The notes under the pieces: model-generated | What the model saw: only the letters and a program-made list of their open reading frames with translations | Told to the model about the DNA's origin: nothing | The model's database searches: none | In this document: in pieces, positions 53,242-61,487 of the stretch | How positions within the stretch are numbered: the first letter of the stretch is position 1 | Layout of the letters: every line of letters starts with the position of its first letter | DNA from: Trabulsiella odontotermitis | Lineage (GTDB): Bacteria > Pseudomonadota > Gammaproteobacteria > Enterobacterales > Enterobacteriaceae | DNA: 64,000 nucleotides | Assembly (NCBI RefSeq): GCF_001297775.1 | Contig: NZ_LIFX01000010.1 | Span: 236,732-300,731, forward strand | Direction: 5' to 3' | Program-made: the position numbers and the translations under genes

Positions 53242-54551
53242 AATAACCTCAAATTGAGTCTTTATAAATAAAATGTTATTTCGAAGGTTAGTGTGGTTTA
53301 ATATATCATTTCTGTAAATGAGAATTTTATACTAATATGATGAGAATAATCTACTATTCCATGACGTTCTGCAATGAGATTAGCGTTTTCTGTAATAACC
53401 TGCCAGAACACACTCCGTTAAATAGATTTATGATTATGTCGGTTAGTTGGGAGTGGAAATGCTTAAGCATCGACAGATATATTAGATTTAATTACACATA
53501 AAATAAACTAATGTAGCCATTGAAACTGTTGCGATTAAGATATATCTTAGTGCTTAACGTTTTGATATTAAAAGGTTAAAAATAGTTTTTAAAGAAACTT
53601 CTTGTTTTAAGTTACATGTGTTGAATAATGGTGAAATACGAGCCATCATATAGAAGCTATAAGAATGCTTGCCTGAATCAGTACATGGTACTCAGTCACG
53701 TGCGCAGTCGTCCTTCTGCATTCTGATGTTGTCTGTGCTTATGTGCATGGTAAGGGGATTCATCTTCTAGTGTCATAGAGTCCGTTTTGTCAGCTTCTTA
53801 TCGTATCGTAAAGACGACGAGATAACTGACTGATAATGAATAATATTCAACAACCCTATTATTCCGGTTACAGACCTGTCAGACTCCCTGCAGGTCTTTT
53901 TTTCTGTCATGGGAGCTGGTCGTTTTTTTGTTGTCCCAACTGACTGTTTCCTGATCTTTCGAAAACTATATGAATTTTGCCTGGTACGTATCAGCCTTTG
54001 AATTCTGGGGTATAAGATGGGAATGGAGTTCATCGATGGCGTCTGGTAGTTAAATACAACTCCTTATATTTCATGTGAATACAACCATTGGCTGAACGAT
54101 GGACGAACAGCCATGCCTGTTGTAGTGTACTATTCTTAATTGAAGTGGTGGTAATCCTGGTCTGTATTGCTGTACGTGATGGTTATTTTAGGTGAGAATA
54201 TGCCAGAACAGTATGATGTATATTTAACTCCAAACGGTGTTAAAAGTTAAATTTATATTATCGGCGTGTCTAAAGTAATTTCTTATTAATATTTGTTGTT
54301 GCCATGAAATAATAGTAAGAAATATGTTTTGGCAGAGTCAAAGGCGTGATTGCTGTTATGGTGATATTATGTGTCTAACTAGTAATGATTGCAGATAGTA
54401 TCACCAAGTATAAATGTATCGAGAGTGTAATCTGTCTGTGAAAATGCAATTATATGGAATTATTATTTTTTTTTGGATTTATTGGTGATCGCAACATCTT
54501 GACAGTTTATATTATATATAATCCGTAACTTTATCTGTGAGGATATTCCCC
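53242..54551. other. Long region without intact genes
   Basis: About 1.3 kb. It contains one terminator-like hairpin (53873-53903) and a 15-codon frame with a GGTGAG site near 54199, too short to call. The part near 54440-54550 should carry the dosC promoter. Confidence 0.35.
53873..53903 (+). terminator. Orphan intrinsic terminator
   Basis: GACCTG (53873-53878) and CAGGTC (53891-53896) form a stem followed by T8. There is no intact gene upstream on the plus strand, so it marks the end of a lost gene or an unrecognised small RNA. Confidence 0.6.
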
Positions 54552-55946
54552 ATGCAGACATTTCTGAGCAAAATGAAGCAGGAATGGACAACGTTGATTT
54601 CGCACACTGATGCAAGAGTCATGACGCTTTCTCAGATTCTGGCTACAAACAATGCTGCAGGCATGAGTAAGCGATTTTACGACACAGTCTTGACTGATCC
54701 TCAGGCTGAAGAATTTCTGACGAATGAACAAGTCGAACGGCATCTGAAAAGAGCACTAGAACGGTGGTTAGCTGAGGTGTTATCAGGAACCGCTGATAGT
54801 GTAGATAAGCTTATTGTTATGCAGCAACATGTTGGGGAAATGCATGCAAGAATTGGCATCCCTGTTCAGGTGGTCGAGATGGGGGCTCGTGTGCTGAAGA
54901 AGCTCCTTTCTCCCCTCATTGATAAAATGGAATGTTCAGCTGAAGATAAATTCAAGCTTTTAAACTTTACAACGGGAAGCATTGATATTGCTATGGAGGT
55001 AATGTCAAGAGCATTCTCCTTCAGTGAGAACCAGTCATCAAGGGAAGATGAAAATTACCGTGTGTATTCCTTGCTTGAAAACGCTGAAGAGGAAAAAGAA
55101 AAGCAAATATCAAGTTTGTTATCATGGGAAATTGACATTGTCTATAAAATTCTTCTGGATTCTGAAGTATGCAACATTCAGTCATTCAGTAGATCTGAGT
55201 TTGGTCTCTGGTTTAATCATAAAGGTCGACACTATTTTAGTGGCCTGACTGGTGTGGGTTATATATCAAAGCTGATGCTTGAATTGGACGAGCTTATACA
55301 TAGCATAAAAAGTGAAACAGCATCAGCGTCTAAAAGGCAGAAGCTAATCAGTTATGTACTCCAGATTCGCACCTGTTTGTCCCAGATTACAACATTATTA
55401 CGTGACCTTTTTGATGATGTTTCCCGTCATGAAATAGGGATGGATGTACTAACCAGACTTCTCAACCGACGCTTTCTTCCGACCATTTTTAAACGTGAAA
55501 TTACACATGCTAACAGAGTCGGAACACCACTCTCAGTATTAATTATTGATATTGATTATTTTAAGGAAATCAATGATGGTCATGGGCATAATACTGGCGA
55601 TGAGCTGTTGCGAAAAGTGTCACAGGCATTTTATGATAGTGTGCGTAGCAGTGATTATGTCTTTCGATATGGTGGTGATGAGTTCCTTATAGTCCTTACA
55701 GAAGCTTCAGAGCAAGAAACGCTACGAATGGCTGAACGGATCCGTAACCGGGTAGAGAAACAGACGGTGATTACTCCTGATGGTAATAAATTATCTGTTT
55801 CCCTCTCCATTGGTGTGGCGATGTTCAGTGGGCATCCTGATTATGAACGATTGATCCAGTCAGCTGATGAGGCGCTTTACCGGGCTAAATCACTTGGACG
55901 AAACAGGGTTGAATTATGGGAACCCAAAAAGGATACTCATGAATAA
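54552..55946 (+). CDS. dosC: DosC (DgcO), haem oxygen-sensing diguanylate cyclase
   Basis: 464 residues from the ATG at 54552 (GAGGAT upstream); this start puts the haem-ligand His at residue 98 (EMHARIGIPVQVVEMG), exactly as in E. coli DosC. Globin-coupled sensor: residues about 1-160; middle domain about 170-290; GGDEF domain about 300-464 with the active-site RYGGDEF and an inhibitory RSSD just before it. It condenses two GTP into cyclic-di-GMP, controlled by oxygen binding to haem. It is followed 58 bases later by dosP, as in E. coli. Intact. Confidence 0.95.
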   Translation: MQTFLSKMKQEWTTLISHTDARVMTLSQILATNNAAGMSKRFYDTVLTDPQAEEFLTNEQVERHLKRALERWLAEVLSGTADSVDKLIVMQQHVGEMHARIGIPVQVVEMGARVLKKLLSPLIDKMECSAEDKFKLLNFTTGSIDIAMEVMSRAFSFSENQSSREDENYRVYSLLENAEEEKEKQISSLLSWEIDIVYKILLDSEVCNIQSFSRSEFGLWFNHKGRHYFSGLTGVGYISKLMLELDELIHSIKSETASASKRQKLISYVLQIRTCLSQITTLLRDLFDDVSRHEIGMDVLTRLLNRRFLPTIFKREITHANRVGTPLSVLIIDIDYFKEINDGHGHNTGDELLRKVSQAFYDSVRSSDYVFRYGGDEFLIVLTEASEQETLRMAERIRNRVEKQTVITPDGNKLSVSLSIGVAMFSGHPDYERLIQSADEALYRAKSLGRNRVELWEPKKDTHE

Positions 55947-56004
55947 AAGAATATACAGAATTCGAGTTAGACATAAGCACTGATGTCCGGAACCGGGGTT
56001 ATGT

Positions 56005-58431
56005 ATGAAACCAGTCAATATTCTGAAGGATGCAGGCCATATTTTATTTCCTGCTCTTGAACAAACCATCATTGCTGCTGTGCTGGTTGATGAGAAAAAC
56101 AGAGTTGTTTTTTTTAATCAGGCAGCTGAAAAACTCTGGGGGTGGGTTCGTGATGAGGTTATTGGACAGAATATGAGGATCCTGTTACCTCAGCAGTTAC
56201 AACATAATCACAGAGACTGGGTGCAGCGTCATCGCGATGGTAATGAATCCCGTGTTGTTGGCATGAACAGGGAATTACAACTGGAGCGTAAAGACGGTGA
56301 AAAAGTATGGACTGTGTTTTCCCTTTCAAAAGTAGATGTTGATAACCGTATCTATTACATGGTAATGGCCAGGGATGTCAGTGATGAGGTTGCCCGTCGG
56401 GAGCATAATCACCTGTTGTTGCTGGCGGTTAATCATACACTCCATCCTATTATTGTGCTTGGTTCTCAACATCAGATACTTCAGGTCAATAAAGCATTTA
56501 GCATACTTACAGGCCTTTCTGTCCAAGATGTAGTAGGGAAAAAAACAGATGTACTTTTACCTGAGCAGAAGAAATACAAAAATATTAAAGATCGCATAAT
56601 CCGGTTATTGCAACAGGATGACTGGTTTCAGGATGATATGCCAGTACGTTGTGCTGATGGTTCAGTTGTGTGGTTTTCAGTTCAGGTTGATCCAGTACTT
56701 GATAGTGGCGGACGGTTACGCAACCTGGTGTTAGCACTGACTGACATAACTAGGGAACGCGAGATCCGAGAATATGAAAAGGATATCCTGGCAATTCTGA
56801 TCAGCAGTTTGTCACTGATGGAAACAGGGGATGCAATTTGTCGTCGTATCGAGTCCCTTATCCCTGAGTGCAGCGCATTGTTGTATTATTACTCAGGTGG
56901 ACAATTGCTTTTGTGGGGAGAGTCTGCCTCATCTAATGGCCGGAATGTATCTAAGGGGACCCAGAAACAAAGACGGAAAGCCTGGACTCTTCGTTCACAT
57001 AACAATCAGTTGATGGGAAAGCTGGTGCTGAGCTTTAGCAATAATACGCAATCCGATTTATACACCACAAGGATTGCGGATATTAGTGTGCATCTGTGTG
57101 TGCTCGCACTGGAACAGGAAGAAAAGCGGCAACAGATAGAGCGTCTGATACAGACCGATCCACTTACAGGATTACCAAATCGAAGCCGCCTGAATCATTA
57201 TCTCGATCGTTTATTCGAAAATGCACCAGTTAAGGAGCTCTCTGCCTTTAGCCTTTCTATAGATAATTTCAATGAAATCAATGACAATCTAGGATACGCA
57301 GCAGCTGACCAGTTGCTGCTATTGATGGCTATTCGTTTGCAGTCAATTCTGGAACCCGGATATTTCCTGAGCAGAACCGAAGGGATACAGTTCATTCTAG
57401 TTGTGCCTGAATGTGGTATCACTATGTCCTCACAAATTGCCCTGGAACTGGGGCGGGCAACGGCCAAACCCACTGTGTTGGAGGGGCATACTTTCAGTTT
57501 CACGTTGAGTATTGGGATCAGCCATTATCCCGACTGTGCACGGGAAGAGTTGTTCTCCGGGGCAAAGATAGCTATGGAACATATCAGGAGCAACGGAGGA
57601 AATAGCTGGCTGTTCTTCAATCATGAAACTGATCGTATGGTCAAAGAACGGCTTCTTATGAAACGTGCTCTGAGAGAGGCGATTGAAGGAAATGAGCTAA
57701 GGCTGGAGTATCAGCCACAGATATGTGCTGAGAATAATACTGTTTATGGTCTTGAAGCGCTGGCTCGCTGGTATTCTTCTTCCTATGGCGCAGTGCCGCC
57801 CTATAAGTTTATTACCCTGGCAGAAGAAACAGGGGACATTAAGAATCTTGGTGAGTGGGCTATCAGGGAAGCCTGTAGACAAATGGCTGAATGGAGACGG
57901 AATGATGTCAGCATCGGCTCAGTGTCTGTCAACTTGTCGGCAATCAATTTCCATTGCCCATACTTGCCTTCTATCATTGCCGGGCTACTGAGAGAATATC
58001 ATCTCCCGGGTAAGATGTTGACAATTGAAATAACAGAAAGCGCAATGCTTGAGTTTGATGGTGACGTTCTTAAACGAATCCAGGAAATACGCGACATGGA
58101 CGTGGGACTGGCTATTGATGATTTTGGTACCGGTTATTCCAGCCTTTCGCGTCTTGCAGGACTGCCGGTTACAGAGTTGAAGATCGATAAAAGTTTTATC
58201 GACAGGTTTCTGAAAGACGAGAAGGTAGCAGTCCTTGTGAAAGCCATCACCGGTATTGGAAGAAGCATGGGGATGTCTGTAGTCGCTGAGGGGGTGGAGA
58301 CGAAAGAGCAATTTGAGTTGCTGAAAAATAATAGTGCTTCAGGAATGGTCATCCAGGGGTATTATTACTCCCGCCCCTTAGCTGCAAGGGATGTGGCTGA
58401 CTGGCTTAGACGGCATACTGAAACTGATTAA
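56005..58431 (+). CDS. dosP: DosP (PdeO), haem oxygen-sensing c-di-GMP phosphodiesterase
   Basis: 808 residues, similar to E. coli DosP. PAS-A (about 12-125) keeps the haem ligands: His69 (QHNHRDWVQRH) and Met87 (VVGMNREL), with the same 18-residue separation as the E. coli His77/Met95 pair. A second PAS, a GAF-like region, a degenerate GGDEF domain without the GGDEF motif (SRTEGIQF), and an EAL domain follow. The EAL domain is complete: LEALARW, NLSAINF, EITESAM, DDFGTGYSSL, KIDKSF and AEGVETKEQ. It hydrolyses cyclic-di-GMP to pGpG when oxygen binds. Forms the dosCP operon. Confidence 0.95.
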   Translation: MKPVNILKDAGHILFPALEQTIIAAVLVDEKNRVVFFNQAAEKLWGWVRDEVIGQNMRILLPQQLQHNHRDWVQRHRDGNESRVVGMNRELQLERKDGEKVWTVFSLSKVDVDNRIYYMVMARDVSDEVARREHNHLLLLAVNHTLHPIIVLGSQHQILQVNKAFSILTGLSVQDVVGKKTDVLLPEQKKYKNIKDRIIRLLQQDDWFQDDMPVRCADGSVVWFSVQVDPVLDSGGRLRNLVLALTDITREREIREYEKDILAILISSLSLMETGDAICRRIESLIPECSALLYYYSGGQLLLWGESASSNGRNVSKGTQKQRRKAWTLRSHNNQLMGKLVLSFSNNTQSDLYTTRIADISVHLCVLALEQEEKRQQIERLIQTDPLTGLPNRSRLNHYLDRLFENAPVKELSAFSLSIDNFNEINDNLGYAAADQLLLLMAIRLQSILEPGYFLSRTEGIQFILVVPECGITMSSQIALELGRATAKPTVLEGHTFSFTLSIGISHYPDCAREELFSGAKIAMEHIRSNGGNSWLFFNHETDRMVKERLLMKRALREAIEGNELRLEYQPQICAENNTVYGLEALARWYSSSYGAVPPYKFITLAEETGDIKNLGEWAIREACRQMAEWRRNDVSIGSVSVNLSAINFHCPYLPSIIAGLLREYHLPGKMLTIEITESAMLEFDGDVLKRIQEIRDMDVGLAIDDFGTGYSSLSRLAGLPVTELKIDKSFIDRFLKDEKVAVLVKAITGIGRSMGMSVVAEGVETKEQFELLKNNSASGMVIQGYYYSRPLAARDVADWLRRHTETD

Positions 58432-58458
58432 TGCATTGCTTCCTTAAACAATATCCAT

Positions 58459-58489
58459 AAGCACAGAACTTTAAATAGAATCTGTGCTT
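58459..58489. terminator. Stem-loop between dosP and fidL-like gene
   Basis: AAGCACAGA and TCTGTGCTT form a perfect 9-bp stem with a 13-base loop between convergent genes. No long T-run. Confidence 0.55.
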
Positions 58490-58563
58490 GATACCTGCTA
58501 CAGCAAAATTTATTATCTTTCCATTATTGTTACAAGCAGGGTAAATAACTATTGAGTATTCAT

Positions 58564-59046
58564 TTACTTTTCGCAAAAGAATCTTGGAGTGCCGGCAATT
58601 AAGAATAGATATCCATCATTTTTCTGCCTGGAAATTGTGTAAGTAATCTTGCTATTTGCTGTTGAGTAGAATTCCGGAAAGGTCCGCTGAATATCATCCT
58701 GATTAATGCTTTCGCCTTTTATCGTTCTGACTTCAGTCGAACTTAGTATAAAATTGTCCTCATTCTTTTTATACGTAAAGTGTATATTCCTGTTTATAAA
58801 ACCCTTGTTCATACCATCGAGAAGTTGCACTCCCTCAATATGAACAACACCAGATGAATCAAACGTGTCAAATGTAAAACTTAACGTAAGATGTTGTGCT
58901 ATTTTCCCCTGAAGATAAACCATTCTGGCAACGCAATTGACATAGCTTTCTTCTTTTTTGTTGTGAATGATATAGGTGAGCCAAAAAACCAAAAGAATGG
59001 TAATTATTAGCAATGAAATTGTTATTGCTTCTTTGTTTTTAATCAT
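58564..59046 (-). CDS. FidL-like membrane protein
   Basis: 160 residues from the ATG at 59046 (GAGGTTAACAAC upstream). One N-terminal membrane helix (AITISLLIITILLVFWLTYI) and a periplasmic domain (FDTFDSSGVVHIEGVQLLDG ... TYTISRQKNDGYLFL). Its start overlaps the end of the MarT-like regulator by 8 bases. This is the MarT-FidL layout known from Salmonella SPI-3. FidL's role is unclear; by analogy with ToxS it may stabilise the regulator's periplasmic domain, which is inference. Confidence 0.75.
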   Translation of the reverse strand: MIKNKEAITISLLIITILLVFWLTYIIHNKKEESYVNCVARMVYLQGKIAQHLTLSFTFDTFDSSGVVHIEGVQLLDGMNKGFINRNIHFTYKKNEDNFILSSTEVRTIKGESINQDDIQRTFPEFYSTANSKITYTISRQKNDGYLFLIAGTPRFFCEK

Positions 59047-59806
59047 TGTTGTTAACCTCGCGATAAAATATTGAAACGCAACTGATTTTTTTATGCTGGA
59101 TTGACTTGTTGCATCCAATGATAGATAAGGATGGCGTATATTTATAGGATGTAATATAAACCCATGGGAACGTATTACATTTTAGTATAACTCCTGTAGA
59201 GCCCAACTCACTCTCCCAGTTGATGTCAGCGGTGTTAGTGTTGTGATAAAAAATGCATCCGTCTTTTTTTTCTGCGAGTTCATAACTGGCAAAAAAATTA
59301 TTTTCTGTATCACTTTGAACATAGTAAATATAGAGAGTCAAACTTAAGGCAAGAATGATTAATAATAAAGGAATCAGAGGGTTTCTTTTTGATTTGATAG
59401 TGTTTTCCCCGCCAGGGGTAGCCTTTGATGAGGTAAATACAGTCTGGTCGGCAATATCCTTCGACGTCATTTCTCTTATGCTAATTTCAGGAGGGATCTG
59501 AAATCCTTTTTTGGGTACTGTGACAATAATATTGTCATTTTGAGATAACGTTTTTAAACCACGGCGTATTGACGCAATATTCTGGTATAGTGTATTGGGT
59601 GGGACAAATATACCCTCTTCTTCCCAGACGGCTTTGTAAATTTCATTTTGCGGTACGATTTCAGGTGCTTTTTGTAATAAAAACAAAAAACAACGTGACG
59701 CAGGTGATGTAAGACTATAGTTAACAAGTTGGTCGGTGTACAATACAAGAAGGTTGTCTTCTGGCCAGAATTCAATTTTGTTGTTTATAAGATAACCTTT
59801 TGTCAT
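59039..59806 (-). CDS. MarT/ToxR-like membrane-bound transcriptional regulator
   Basis: 255 residues from the ATG at 59806 (GGTGA upstream); a TTG further out is less likely. An OmpR/ToxR-type winged helix occupies about residues 1-100 (SPASRCFLFLLQKAPEIVPQ, NTLYQNIASIRRGLKTL, VTVPKKGFQIP), a membrane helix follows at about 140-162 (PLIPLLLIILALSLTLYIYY), then a periplasmic domain of about 90 residues with three Cys. Such one-step membrane regulators sense the periplasm. In Salmonella MarT activates the MisL adhesin; here a giant adhesin gene starts 1.7 kb upstream, in the opposite direction. Confidence 0.8.
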   Translation of the reverse strand: MTKGYLINNKIEFWPEDNLLVLYTDQLVNYSLTSPASRCFLFLLQKAPEIVPQNEIYKAVWEEEGIFVPPNTLYQNIASIRRGLKTLSQNDNIIVTVPKKGFQIPPEISIREMTSKDIADQTVFTSSKATPGGENTIKSKRNPLIPLLLIILALSLTLYIYYVQSDTENNFFASYELAEKKDGCIFYHNTNTADINWESELGSTGVILKCNTFPWVYITSYKYTPSLSIIGCNKSIQHKKISCVSIFYREVNNND

Positions 59807-61427
59807 GATGTCACCAGGCAAGGATTTATTGGGTTTTTATATTCAATATAGCAGGATTTATATGATGTGTTTTAGTGCAAAATGATAGCCTAACAAGTAT
59901 AGTATATCAGTAGTTCAGGCAAAGAGAAGTGATACATGCGTAATTTATTGATATAAATTTAGTTTGTCTTGTGGCGATGAAGTAAAAAATATTTAATATT
60001 AATTGGTTACAACAACATAAGCAACTTGGTAATTGCATGTTAAATGCTATTGATTTCTATGAGTGATCATTTTTTTTATCATCCATGCATTTATTAGCAC
60101 TCTTTATGTCCAGTGATACATCAGGCTTCATTCGAAGATAGCTGACTTCGGTGTCTTAAGTCTTGCACAAACCGCCAATTATCGTATCAGAAATCCATGT
60201 CGCATAAAGCACTTTTGTCTGCTGAATTTTAGATTAGTTATAGAGATGTTTTTAATGTAGGTTAAGTGAGTTTTTTATGTGTGATTTTATTGCACATCAT
60301 CGTTTAGAGAATTCGTTTTTATTATTTTATATACAAAACAACTTGCTCATATTTACTTTTCCTGTTTTTTAAAGGTTAATTGTATTTGAGTGGGGATATA
60401 CTGTAAGTGAATTTAAAATGAGTATGCATAAAAACCATATGGAGTAAGTCGTCGAGGATGTGAGGGTGTCTGAATTCTTTTGACACATGATAAACGTACA
60501 ATAAAAGTGTATGGAAGAGCTGTCGTTTCTCTCTTTGGTTACAAGAACTCTTTTATCCGCTGTAGCCTGAATGCATTCTGTTAATAAATTGTTAGCGACA
60601 ATTGCTTACACGGACGGTTCCGTGAAAAGAATAGGTTATGTTTATCACCAATAGTTCATCTGAAGCATATAAAGTAAACTATCGCTGAAACCTGCTGAGC
60701 GTCACGATACTGGCTCCTCATACTTCCCTGTGGGCTTGCCTGGCCTGAACTTTACCCGTGAATTTTGTATCAGCCGCCTACATCGCATTGCTGCTCGATA
60801 TCCCATACATCGCAGCGGCTCTTGCACTAGTCATAGATGCATTCAGGCTTGTGCCTGGGCGGTCTGATCTGCTTGAACGGTTTTAATCTGCTAGATACTG
60901 TTGTGAATGTGGCAGTTGAAGTTTGATATGAAACCCACTGGTGTTGTCATTCAGAACGCGAGAAAAGAAGCGAACAACAGGCCTGCAATTGCTGGTGTCA
61001 TGGATAAAAGGTAGCTTTGTTGGACCGTTTTTCGACGTGTGCCTTATATATACAGATCGTCAGTAATTCGTTAACTCCTTCTAAAACCACCGACGTTCTG
61101 TCTGAGGATCTGACAGGATTTTATTGAGGGAGAATTTGGTCCGTACGCTTTTATCCATGCATAAATACTGTGGGATGAGACATAAAGGGGAGGGTCTCTC
61201 TGGAAACGGAATAGTCATGCCCACCAATCCGTTTGAACAATTCAATTTTAAAATTGAAGCGCTTATTGGTGCCTCTTTTTTAAGATATCTTAAATGACTC
61301 AGAGTCCTCTGTGAAACTCGTGATGATTCGTTTCTGTTAAATTAACTCATATGCAAGTGGTTTTTTCTTATTGACTTCTGGTTGTATATGTAGATTGATC
61401 CTGGCATAGAAAGAAGAAAAAAGATGT
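59807..61427. other. Long AT-rich region between regulator and adhesin
   Basis: About 1.6 kb. AT-rich ends with a less AT-rich patch at about 60690-61130 that holds fragments without an intact frame. No transposase or RNA gene was recognised. Such AT-rich upstream DNA is typical of H-NS-silenced surface-protein genes, and is where a MarT-like regulator could bind. Confidence 0.35.
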
Positions 61428-61451
61428 ATTATTGCATTATTGCATTATTGC
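61428..61451 (+). repeat. Octamer tandem repeat ATTATTGC x3
   Basis: Three perfect copies of ATTATTGC (61428-61435, 61436-61443, 61444-61451), with the next bases ATTT. They lie 36 bases before the adhesin ATG, in the promoter or leader region. Short tandem repeats here can change length by slipped-strand mispairing and so alter expression. Confidence 0.8.
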
Positions 61452-61487
61452 ATTTGTATGGAAATTTATTTATAAGGGCTTGAAAGT

